Source: Chrysomallon squamiferum (lineage: Eukaryota; Mollusca; Gastropoda; Neomphalida; Peltospiridae). From it: a stretch of DNA of 46,000 nt. Each line of letters starts with the position of its first letter. The first letter of the stretch is position 1. A model generated the notes under the pieces. The model saw only the letters and a program-made list of their open reading frames with translations, ran no database searches and was not told the origin of the DNA. The position numbers were made by a program, and so were the translations under genes. Location of the stretch: positions 17,408,456 through 17,454,455 of the forward strand of contig CM022671.1 of assembly GCA_012295275.1 (NCBI GenBank), in the 5' to 3' direction. Of this stretch, positions 36,404 to 46,000 are shown in pieces.

Positions 36404-36551
36404 TGATGATTTATTATATATAGCAAATAGTTATATGTATAACGTTATATAAGGATTAGTTTTAAAAAAAAAGTGTGTCTATAGAGTTATATAAGGATGA
36501 AACGTAACAGTTTTGGTATGTATAAACGTATTAGGTTGATTACACTGAATA

Positions 36552-37741
36552 CAGTCAATCCTCTTTATAACGTCGAAATTGGTGCTGCACTGGTTTTGAT
36601 GTTTTAACGACTTGGTAGATATAACGAGTTTTCTAAGAGACATTGATGCTGCACTGATTTTGACGATATAACGACTTGGTAGATATAACGAGTTTTCTCT
36701 AAGATTTTACGACTTTTCTAACAGACATTGATGCTGCACTGATTTTGACGATATAACGACTTGGTAGATATAACGAGTTTTCTAAGAGACATTGATGCTG
36801 CACTGATTTTGACGATATAACGACTTGGTAGATATAACGACTTCTGTGAGACTACGAATTACTACATTCAACATCTGTCAGAAGTGAACACGAAATATTC
36901 CACAGCTTGCTCAGTTATCTTTCAGAATAACAAAAAGAATGCCGAGTTACAGACCGCTTAACTGACATATTTCGATAAACTGGTAAATATCCAACATTTA
37001 AAAAATAATTTAAGAAACCAAAATACCAACACAACAACAACAATAAAAACATTTTTAAAAAATTAAAAATCGAACTCGTTGGACAGTATTTATCTGAATT
37101 CTTGTCATTCACTTTTTCTCGAAAAATTGCAGGACAGATTCTTGTTTTGAAGTCACTGATACCAGGTATTCAATAACAGATCGAATGTTGTTTTGTCTAA
37201 TAGTAAAACACGAGCAAAAGGGAGGAGTAGGGGAATTTTTTTATATAATTTTTCAAAATTTATTTTTATATATAGATATACGTAACATTTTTATTTATAT
37301 AGTGGATGGGAAGAATTTAACTAACTAAGAAAATAATAAAACTATGAGAAGGAACAAACTATTTATTTTGAATTTAGTGACAGTTCTTCTGTTCACTACA
37401 ACGAAGCGGGCTGGGGTCTGGCGCTGTGGTATGTTCAGCGAATTCAGGGATGTTACTGGCTAATTTCAACAACCGGATCATATGAAAGATATCAATTTAA
37501 AGTGCCATGCCAAGCTGATTTCATCTTAAATATTTGAAAATATTTGACACAGGATAAAAACATTCACGAAATGCAACACAAAAATGGAGCTTTGGTTTGC
37601 ATGATGATTTATACGGACTTTATGATGAGGTTAGCTGATAATTTTACCATTCGTTTGCATTAGACTCTAAATAATGACGATGGGTGCTTGAACATTTTTA
37701 GATAACGTTATAACGGAGGACGTTATAAAGAGGTTTGACTG
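36552..37741. mobile_element. 1.19-kb TIR DNA transposon (pogo/mariner-like) with internal tandem repeats
   Basis: The left end is CAGTCAATCCTCTTTATAAC and the right end, on the minus strand, CAGTCAAACCTCTTTATAAC; both continue GTC. TA flanks both ends (36550-36551, 37742-37743). Just inside the left end, about four copies of a 64-bp unit (TGATGCTGCACTGATTTTGA ... TTTTCTAAGAGACAT) run from 36582 to 36850, and the motif ATATAACGACTT recurs. I find no intact transposase frame, so it appears non-autonomous or decayed. It begins 149 bp after the peritrophin B stop. The next AATAAA (37821) lies beyond it, so it may sit in that gene's 3' UTR. Confidence 0.75.
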
Positions 37742-38206
37742 TAGTTTGTATAGCGATTAGACAGAAATATTATGTGAATATAAATATATATATGTTCATT
37801 ATTCAAACCAAACATTTCTGAATAAAGCTAAATTCTTCTATAACATTTTTTGTTTGCATTTCGATATCGATATCTTTTACGCTCTTTAGTGTACACTAAT
37901 GGCATGATTTCCATTTCGGACCAATCACTGTTTTCCTATCATTTTTCTTACGTTTGGCCAATGTCTCGCCGTTTCTCGTCTTTTCTCGCACTTGCGACCT
38001 CATCGTAATGTTTTATTTTTTATATTCTAAATGCTCCTATGTAATAAAAATAAGTAAAGCTGATGTTACTGGTGAAACATATATTGTAACTGTGTGCGTA
38101 TACGCTTCATGCATTTTAATTGCTCTGTGTTATATTATTCTGTTTAGTTACATGCAGTTTTTATATTACAAGTAAACTGAATAAAACTTTTCAATTTTTT
38201 TATTAA

Positions 38207-38210
<4 letters not shown>

Positions 38211-38295
<85 letters not shown>
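38211..38295. repeat. Compound (TA)n(GA)n microsatellite
   Basis: About 22 TA units run directly into about 20 GA units. Confidence 0.95.
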
Positions 38296-38299
<4 letters not shown>

Positions 38300-38628
38300 A
38301 TTGATTTATTAAATATTCTGAAGCCTTTATCACCGTTATAAAACAGGGGACTGTATGTATTAAAGTGTGCTTGTATTTCGATTACATATTACAGTCAATT
38401 TAATTTTTTCCAAAATCTTCCACTGTCACAGTAATCAGTAATTGTTATCACAGACATGTATAGACTCTTTCGAATTGTTCAGATTTTAAATAAAAATAAA
38501 TTTTAATCAAAGATGCAGATTTAATGGCCCTTATGATGTGAATCCTTTTCAACAGCATCACATAATTTATCAGAGAACTGATCCGGTATTTTTTTATCCC
38601 TATAGAAAGGTATAAAATATACATCAGT

Positions 38629-38634
38629 TTTATT
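38629..38634 (-). terminator. Candidate poly(A) signal of the sulfotransferase gene
   Basis: AATAAA on the minus strand, about 90 bp after the TAA stop. Confidence 0.4.
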
Positions 38635-38723
38635 TTGATTTTCATCAGAAGTATTAATAGTTGTGAAATGGAATAGTATTACGTTAACAAAGAATTACAA
38701 GCAGTTTATGTGTATAACGTATT

Positions 38724-39018
38724 TTAAGGATTGTCATAAACAAACGAGATTTTGTGAGACTTGAGTCTTTGCTCGATAACGTGATCCATTTTCTCATTCT
38801 GAGCCACAGTGAAATGATTCTTCCAGTCTCCAACTTCACCTGTACAATAAAACACAGAAAATATTTAGTCACTGTAATACCATATACATACATACATATA
38901 TATGTGTCTGTGTGTGTGTGTTGGTGATCATAGAAGTGATGTTTTGTACATACAGAATAAAATAAAATAATAATGATGATGATGGTGATGATGATGATAA
39001 TAATAATAATAATAATAA

Positions 39019-39049
<31 letters not shown>

Positions 39050-41133
39050 AAGAAATAAGAAAACTACATTAATAAAAATAAAATAAATAGATAAATAAAT
39101 AAACAGAGCTCTTCTATTTTTATAACATAAAGTATAATCAGGGGTGAATCTATTATGAAACAAATGGAAAATTTTGGTGGACATGACTTCAAAAAGTGGC
39201 TAAATTTTTAAAATCTGTTCCGGAATAAGCCTCGTCACCTCCCCCCACCCAAAAAATATCGATCCGCTACTGAATATAATCCTTTAATCCCTGAAACAAA
39301 TCTACTACACCTTTTCTCCAGAGTCTGTCTACAAACTGTTGATACTCTTCTGAGTTTGTCTGCTTTTTCGTCTTCTTCATGTTCTCAAAACAGCATCTTT
39401 TGGAAATATCTTTAATGAACGAACTGTTGTCCAACAGCGACGCATCCACACCCAGGAATTTACCCAGTCTGCGAATTTCATACTCTGAGTCCTGGTATAA
39501 AGAAAGAAACGATTAAAATAGAAATAACGTGTAGATGTAAGATATACATTTCTTATTATAGATTATCTCTAATCATTTAGACATTACATATTATTAATCA
39601 TTCTATGCAAACTTTAATTTAATGTTGGTTATTTATTACTACTTCTGCTATTACTACTGCTACTGACACTAATACTGCAATTTCTACAATTACCTCAAAC
39701 ACTATTAGTATTACCAATGCTCTTCTTGCTTCAACTGCTATGACTTTTTCTATTACTACTACTACTATTACTAGCTTATGATAGCAAAGGCAGTAGTAAC
39801 AGTAGTAATAGTACTCTAATTGTTATTCCTGTAGCAGTATAACATTTGGCAGAAATATCAAATACAAAATAATTATTAATCTTAGATGTTTCATTAGCAA
39901 AAAAGTCTAAATAAGATTCATCGTCTTGGATGACAACCATATGAACATCCATGGTAAAATATACATACACGCACACACACACACAGGCGTACATACAGAT
40001 ACACGCACAAAAGCGAGAGCAGTGTTGAGAAATACTCGTAATTTACAAACCTGATGCAAACTTTCATAGAACACAACGTGAACGAAGCCAGGATGCTGTT
40101 GCTCGAATGATGTCCAGATGTCGATGTAGTCGAAGTAGGAATTAAACGGAACTAAAATACAAACAGTAAATAAATACGACCACAAAATTAAACTTAAAGT
40201 CAGTTACAAACATAATAAATATTCAGTGTTAGAAGACAAGAGTAAAAGAAAAAAATATATACAGTATTTGAAATGCCAAATAAAACTAACATTACCTTTT
40301 CCTTCCATGAAGAGCAGAAGAAAATCATTAAAATTTCCAGGATAAGGAAAACGATCAATGGTAGAATTTACAGTGGAAAAGTAAAAATACGAAAGAGCGA
40401 CGTCTTTGGGATTTCTGTAAATCCTGATTAATTTGGATCTGTTCTTTACAATGTCGCTGGGTAATTCTTCCGGATACAAATGCGTTCCAATAAATAAAGG
40501 TTTTGGCACAGACTCCAGTTCTTCGTCTAAAGTGAATTCGTATATTTTCATAGTTTCTTTGGCGACATCTTTGGACATCAGCATTTGACATATGTCATAG
40601 ATCCAGTGTGTTCCTGAGAAAAAAGGGACAAAAAGAAAGAAAGAAAAAAGAATATTAATACTGATATCGTGAGTTACTCATTTTTGTAGCTAAATAACAG
40701 AATAATAACAGATAAAAATATATTATACAATTACATTATGTTAGAGCCGACAGAAAACAAACGCGTAACTATGAAAATTATGATTATTAATATATTATTT
40801 TCGTTTTCTTTTTCTTTGTGTATTTGCAAACATCCGGGACACTAAAAGAAAGGATCCAAAGTGACACACACAGACAACGCACACAATCACATACGCACAA
40901 AAACATCAAACTCACATAAACATATAGCTACAAATAAAATACATCTTACCACATTTTGGATAAGAACAAATGAAGACATCTTCACTAGAAGCTGATCGGG
41001 ACTGAATGCTCTGATAGTGTTTAGTAAACTCTTCTTCACTTAAATTACGAGGTCTGTTTGGAAAATAGCGACAACCCACTTTCCTGAGCGGATATATTTT
41101 CCCACTTGCATCCACAATTTCATGTAGAGCCAT
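38724..41133 (-). CDS. Cytosolic sulfotransferase (SULT family), complete
   Basis: Transfers sulfate from PAPS to hydroxyl or amine groups of small molecules. Five coding exons in transcript order, 40950-41133, 40296-40613, 40051-40151, 39311-39491 and 38724-38839 (TAA), give 299 residues, the normal SULT size. The PAPS 5'-phosphosulfate loop is YPKCGTHW (58-65), with Cys where vertebrate SULTs have Ser. The catalytic His is His106 (FIGTHLYPEELP). The 3'-phosphate motif is IYRNPKDVALSYF, with Arg128 and Ser136 at the expected positions. RKG (260-262) plus EVGDWKNHFTVAQNE completes the PAPS site, and KxxxTVxxxE (268-277) is the dimerisation motif. The start is the ATG at 41133; an acceptor-like TATATCAG 8 bp upstream suggests a non-coding first exon. 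A long A/T-rich intron with (GAA)n and (AAT)n precedes the last exon. The substrate cannot be predicted from sequence. Confidence 0.93.
38969..39056. repeat. Compound (GAT)n(AAT)n(AAG)n microsatellite in the last sulfotransferase intron
   Basis: GAT, then AAT, then about 11 AAG units in direct succession. The long open frame over it on the minus strand is low complexity. Confidence 0.9.
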
Positions 41134-41342
41134 AGATTCTGATATAGAAGGTAATAAAATTATATAATTTTTTTGCAGATTAATAGTATGGATTCTTACA
41201 AATATCATTTCATAGACAGGGCAGCACATTCCATGGTGTCTGATAAACTAATCACAGAAAACCGAGAAATAGTTCTGACTTACATACTCAGAAATACCAG
41301 AAAATATCTTTAAAAATATTTTAAGCGTATATTGTATTATAA

Positions 41343-41395
41343 ATGGCTTCCTTTTAACCTACGAAGTCGTAATTTGTAGGTAAAACTGAAGCCAT
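41343..41395. repeat. Short inverted repeat (hairpin) upstream of the sulfotransferase
   Basis: Arms ATGGCTTCCTTTTAACCTAC (41343-41362) and GTAGGTAAAACTGAAGCCAT (41376-41395) are inverted copies with two mismatches around a 13-bp loop. It lies 210 bp upstream of the start codon. Whether it is a transposon remnant or regulatory is unknown. Confidence 0.5.
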
Positions 41396-42361
41396 ATTTC
41401 ACAATCTGACAGTACCTCAATCGTTCCAGATGTCAGAGTCAGTTACAATAAGAACAAAATGAAGAAGCAAATAAACAATTACATATTTACTTAACTAGAT
41501 ATCGCATATAAATTGTACAAATTGACGTTACAGCGACACAAGCATATTGGGGCGAGTTCATCGAGAACATGGAAATGCTGGTACGGAGCGAAATCAACTT
41601 GGGACCAAAGCAGTTTAGAGAAATGGGTCACCGAATGTTGTGGGGAAAAGAATAATAAAAGATGATATTCAGTACTAATATTGTGCATAAAAGATAGAAA
41701 AATCACACATTTAGAAAAGCTGAGAGGGTATTAACCAGTTATAATTACTATAAATGGTAACTGCTGTCAGATATAAAAAACAGTGTTTAACGCGGAAGTT
41801 TTCTACGACCTTACTCGAAGATGCAACATCCGGAATAGGTAACGCGAGATCAATCGTTATTTACGCACGCTCGGGTGCCTTGTGTATGGGAGTAGGGTCC
41901 AGAGATAATGTAATTGAAATGAAATGAAAAAAATTAACGTGCTAATCAGAGCTAGCTGTTGTGAAGCACTTAATGTAATTTTTAAAAACGTTCCTTAAAT
42001 ATTACGTGGGATGAGTGGTTCCTTAGCCCTATACACGGTAATGTTAGCTATGAGAAAAGCAGTAGTTTTCTGACAGAGCATACGAATAGATACATAAAGA
42101 TCCGAGCCTAGTCATTGTGCCTATCGCCTGTTCCAACTCCACATTTATTTTTCATAGGAATAATATGCGCTTTCTTGTCAGGAGAAATGTTTGACATATT
42201 TTAATCTAGCGTTTGAAATTAACTAGCCTCTGAGTAATTTTGTAAAAATAAAACTTAACGGAGAATTTCAAATTTCATGCAAGCTTTGTGAAAATAATTT
42301 TTATGAAGTATTATGTTAAATATTTTCTTTCAGCCTCAAGTTTATTCTGCTTATATATGTG

Positions 42362-42443
<82 letters not shown>

Positions 42444-43313
42444 GCTAAAATATTTTGAATGCAATTTATCATTTTTTTAAAGAAACGTATTATTATTATA
42501 TTATTATTGTTGTTGTTGTTGATTCTATGGGATATAACAGTTTCTAATACAAAAATTACTATTCGCTTGTTCAAATTATGCTTGTATACCATGAATACAA
42601 ACCATAATTATTGTTAACCTACATTTACTATACATAGCGTGGCATATATTATAAATAAATAAATAAAGCTATGTTATTTTAAATAACGTAATTTAACCTG
42701 TCAATAATTAGGCTTTCCAAATACTATTATATATATCTGTTCAAGGCATGATGTAATTATTAACATGCATCATTTCCACGCATATACAAACGAGCACATA
42801 CTAACTTAATATACGGTCTTCCATGCAAAACATTCAAACATGAGGGAACTAGAATCACTTTTATAAATAAATATGAATAAGAAATTTTAACAAAACGTTC
42901 AACGAATTTAATACGAAAAACTTCAAAAATGACAACATGTCATGAAATTAAATGTAAAATGATAAGATAATTAAAACCAAGTCTTAAAATGTATAAATAT
43001 TTATTAGCAGATAACAGGATCGCTGTTGTTCAACAATTTCTCCTTTCAAACGAATTGTTCGAATATATCCTCCTTTTGTTCTGATGTTTGTCTAAACTTT
43101 ATAACAATCAGCTGTAGTAGTTTTAAAACTTACAGTTTTAAATCAACCTCTGATATACCCACAGATAATTTGTGTTTATTTCAAATTTATTGCATGAATG
43201 GTGATGCCAAAATTAAGCTGTTAGTTAACGTTTCAAATTCACTGCTAAAATGGTATTTCTATTAAAATACAGTAAATATTTAGGTAATATTTTCAAATCA
43301 GTTTCTGATATGA
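41396..43313. other. Intergenic stretch upstream of the sulfotransferase
   Basis: It contains a (GA)n microsatellite (42365-42442), a short GTT/ATT run (42488-42521) and a (TAAA)n run (42652-42667). The part at 41800-41900 is somewhat GC-richer (CGCGAGATC, CACGCTCGGG). I see no gene on either strand. Confidence 0.5.
42365..42442. repeat. (GA)n microsatellite
   Basis: About 39 uninterrupted GA units. Confidence 0.95.
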
Positions 43314-43800
43314 ATGCTAAAACTAAGATAGAGGTAGTATTATAAATTCCATCACGTAATTGTGATGTTTCTACTGCAACTAAGATGGAGGTAATAGTTT
43401 AAATTATATCACTGTAATTGTGATGTTTCTACTGCAACTAAGATGGAGGTAATAGTTTAAATTATATCACTGTAATTGTGATGTTTCTACTGCAACTAAG
43501 ATGGAGGTAATAATTTAAATTATATCACTGTAATTGTGATGTTTCTACTGCAACTAAGATGGAGGTAATAGTTTAAATTATATCACTGTAATTGTGATGT
43601 TTCTACTGCAACTAAGATGGAGGTACTAATTTAAATTATATCACTGTAATTGTGATGTTTCTACTGCAGCTAAAATGGAGGTAATAGTTTAAAATATATC
43701 ACTGTAATTGTGATGTTTCTACTGCAACTAAGATGGAGGTAACAGTTTAAATTCTATCATTGTAATTATGATACTTCTGCTAAAACTAAGATAAAGGTTA
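43314..43800. repeat. 58-bp minisatellite, about eight copies
   Basis: Each unit contains GTGATGTTTCTACTGCAACT, AAGATGGAGGTAATAGTTTA and AATTATATCACTGTAATT. Central copies (43362-43740) are nearly identical, differing by single changes such as AATAGTTT to ACTAATTT. Flanking copies are progressively degraded, and recognisable fragments (CTGCTAAAATGGTGATAATAG near 44012, GGTGATGCCAAAATTAAGC near 43200) extend the array to about 43140-44090. No protein-coding role is seen: the unit length is not a multiple of three. Confidence 0.9.
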
Positions 43801-44569
43801 TAGTTTTGTTTTAATCCACAGTAAAATTAAATATAGTTTCAGTCTATCAAAAACTTTCAAATCCATTTCCTGGAACTGCAAATTTCAAAATAAAATTCGA
43901 GATAATGGTTTGAAAAATCTAACCTTAATCTTTCCATCGTAAAGTTTCAAATTGCAGTGTGTCTAACAAATTCAGCTAGAGATAATATTTAAAATTCTTA
44001 CATCGTAAAGTTTCTGCTAAAATGGTGATAATAGTTTGAACTCAGTTACTGGAATGTACTTGTATTTCTAATACAGTTAAGTTTAGATTCAGTAACCTGT
44101 GTATTTGATTTTATTTGCTTTGTCTAGAATTTTAATACAACACAAATCTACAATAAATCATCAATAAAACTGTATCGTGCCATCGTTCATAATTTGTGTA
44201 ATCAATTCAGGAGTTTTACCGAAATATATATATACATACATATATATATTTTAATGTGATTAACGAAAATTTCTTCTTGAAACTTGACATTTTGAAGGAT
44301 AAAAAAAAAAGTAATTTCTGGAAAGAAAGAAAAAAAATCTTTCTCTACTAAATACATTATCGATTATTTAACAATATTTACAAAGGAAACAGTTTTCCTT
44401 GCATAACGTATAAATCAACTTCATGTTTTTTTTATGTTAATATGAATTTGTTTTTTATGCCCTGCATATTATGATACCTAATATGTTGATATTTACATTA
44501 GATCACAGAAGAAATTGTAGAAAAATAAAATAAAATAAAATAAAATAATATAAAAAAATAAATAATAAC

Positions 44570-44960
44570 ATTGCATGATTTACTTTTCAGTTGTCATTTT
44601 TCTGTCGTTCAATACGATAAACCAAAACGTCTTGAAATAAGAACTGAATCATTTTTCTATTCATACGTAACTTTTACTAAAATAAAAAAAAAAATCTAAA
44701 ATAACCATAACATAACGTCTTAAATAATATTGCATGATTTTCTTTTCAAGTATGATTTTTATGTCTTTCATTAAAATAAGAAAAATCTAGAAACCACAGT
44801 CTTTAAATGCTATTGTAACAATTACTTTTCAGCTGAAGAGTTTGTGACTTTCATCAAAATACGAAAAATCTAGAAACCACAAAGTCTTCAAATGATATTG
44901 CATGATTTGCTTTTCAGCTGTCCTTTTGTGACTTTCATGAGAATGGGTGTGTCTGTGACG
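44570..44960. repeat. Tandem copies of an about 80-85-bp unit that includes the cyclase C-terminal codons
   Basis: TTTTCAG-TG with flanking TTGCATGATTTNC and GTGACTTTCAT recurs at 44584, (degraded near 44660), 44742, 44826 and 44911. Units share GAAAAATCTAGAAACCACA and AGTCTT-AAAT. The rightmost copy is part of the cyclase terminal exon and encodes its last residues and stop on the minus strand; the others lie in its 3' flank. Confidence 0.7.
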
Positions 44961-45629
44961 GTGGCGAACTTGTCCTCACAAGACAGGTCTGTTATAACAG
45001 GGTAAGTTTTGAATTCATCGTCTGGCTCAATTACTCGTTTGCTTTTTCCGGCCACAATGAAATACGTCTTCATGATACCCTTTCCTTTCACAGAAACATT
45101 GCCTCGTCGTTTCACTTGGTATGAAGAAGATTTTAGATACCTTGAAAGATAACACAGGTTTTAGTAACTTTTCATTATTAAAATTATAATGTCAAAATTA
45201 TAAAGAAAACAATAGAGAGAGAAAAAAAAAAAAAAAAATAAAATAAAAACAGAAAAAAGAAAAACAAACCAAAACAAAAAGGCATCAACGAACAAAGAAG
45301 AAATTCACATTAATTAATATCATAATGAATACAATATTGTGTGCAAACAAAAATAAAAACTATTACATAGCAAATTTTAGAAACATTAAATAACTAAAAG
45401 AGCCAAATTTAGGCTGGATTTAAATAACAAATAGCACATTTTCGATATATTAAAATAAGGATTATTTTAGATTATTATAATGAAACTAACTACGTCAGAT
45501 AGTTTCCATACGGTATAAAATTCTTTTCTTAGATTCAGTTAAATGTTTAAATAACAAATATAAGTAATAATAATAATTAAGAAAAAAAAAAAAAAAAAAA
45601 AAAAAAAAATAAAAAATAAAACCCCATTA

Positions 45630-45685
<56 letters not shown>

Positions 45686-45877
45686 ATTAAAATACAACAC
45701 AAATGAAAATGTCGCTTCTTACTCCATTGTGAAAGAACTGATGTGAATTCTGCCTGGAACTCCGTGACTCTCCATACGTGACGCTGTGTTCACTGTGTCT
45801 CCAAACAGACAATACCTCGGCATTTTTACACCAACTACGCCGGCAACTACAGGTCCACTGTGCATCCCAACACGTAT
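44888..45877 (-). CDS. Guanylate cyclase catalytic domain (class III), 5'-truncated
   Basis: Makes cGMP from GTP. Two exons are in the window, in transcript order 45723-45877 and 44888-45140 (stop at 44888), 135 residues in one frame. The first reads [36 protein letters not shown] and [10 protein letters not shown]; the second reads [20 protein letters not shown]. This is the C-terminal half of the cyclase domain. The Cys in [10 protein letters not shown] is the guanine-selecting residue of guanylate cyclases (adenylate cyclases have Asp there). The sequence is closest to membrane-receptor guanylate cyclases by recall. It is followed by a 50-residue non-conserved tail ([17 protein letters not shown]...). 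The N-terminal part of the protein lies to the right of the window, so receptor or soluble type cannot be settled. Confidence 0.9.
45579..45684. repeat. Poly-A tract and (AAT)n array in the cyclase intron
   Basis: About 28 A residues, then A-rich sequence, then about 18 AAT units, just downstream (in transcript sense) of the 45723-45877 exon. Confidence 0.9.
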
Positions 45878-46000
45878 CTAAAAAAAAAAAAAAATATTAA
45901 AACAAATGTTTTTAATAATTAGTCTCATAAAGTTTTACATTTAACAAAATCGACAAGAAGAAAGAGCAAGGATAGTAATAATAATAATAATACTACTAAT

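Larger units (their letters stand above)
37744..38723. other. Intergenic/3'-UTR stretch between peritrophin B and the sulfotransferase
   Basis: It contains a candidate plus-strand AATAAA (37821-37826), a (TA)n followed by (GA)n microsatellite (38211-38295) and a minus-strand AATAAA (38629-38634) about 90 bp after the sulfotransferase stop. A 73-codon open frame at 37954-38175 has no recognisable features. No gene is called. Confidence 0.5.

Noticed and set aside
41491-41706. Minus-strand 71-codon frame upstream of the sulfotransferase
   Set aside because: No recognised motif and no phase link to the first coding exon, which has its own ATG.
1-46000. Prokaryotic-style systems (CRISPR, operons, phage defence) and tRNA/rRNA genes
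   Set aside because: The window is intron-containing animal DNA; tandem arrays are microsatellites or minisatellites without spacer structure, and no tRNA-like cloverleaf was noticed by eye.

Overview
This is an AT-rich, intron-rich animal genome fragment with many microsatellites. Spliced coding exons have GT-AG borders and encode proteins close to human orthologues. Short introns, a pair of chitin-binding (peritrophin-type) secreted proteins, a sulfotransferase with a YPKCGTHW PAPS loop and TA-flanked pogo-like elements suggest a lophotrochozoan, probably a mollusc. The species cannot be named from this window. It looks like ordinary nuclear DNA; I see no operons, CRISPR arrays, tRNA or rRNA genes.

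Layout. 274-3551 (+): last six coding exons of SLC25A20, the mitochondrial carnitine/acylcarnitine carrier. 6879-9763 (-): a complete five-exon ARPC4 (Arp2/3 complex subunit 4), convergent with SLC25A20; its start codon is the only coding triplet of its first exon. 11283-12400 (+): a 155-residue secreted protein with two chitin-binding type-2 domains (peritrophin A). 13980-24703 (+): a complete 16-exon NEK4-like kinase of 752 residues, with a pogo-like element in intron 1. 24704-34747: a long gene-poor stretch of microsatellites, degenerate repeats and a 0.2 kb inverted-repeat element, with only weak minus-strand exon candidates. 34748-36403 (+): peritrophin B, a paralogue of peritrophin A with an extra N-terminal chitin-binding domain; its first exon carries a frameshift. 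36552-37741: a 1.19 kb TA-flanked inverted-repeat element. 38724-41133 (-): a complete five-exon cytosolic sulfotransferase. 43314-43800: a 58-bp minisatellite. 44888-45877 (-): the last two exons of a guanylate cyclase, whose 3' end is duplicated in tandem just downstream.

The genes do not form one pathway. They are housekeeping genes (carrier, actin nucleator, NEK kinase) interspersed with lineage-type families (chitin-binding proteins, sulfotransferase, guanylate cyclase). Exon borders were set by splice consensus, reading phase and homology recalled from human proteins. Every complete gene except peritrophin B sums to a multiple of three. The most notable observations are the peritrophin pair with a shared Cys-rich linker and a local frameshift, the ATG-only exon and GC-AG intron of ARPC4, two TIR elements with TA target duplications, the tandemly copied 3' end of the cyclase gene, and the fact that the three best-recognised genes all have human orthologues on chromosome 3p.
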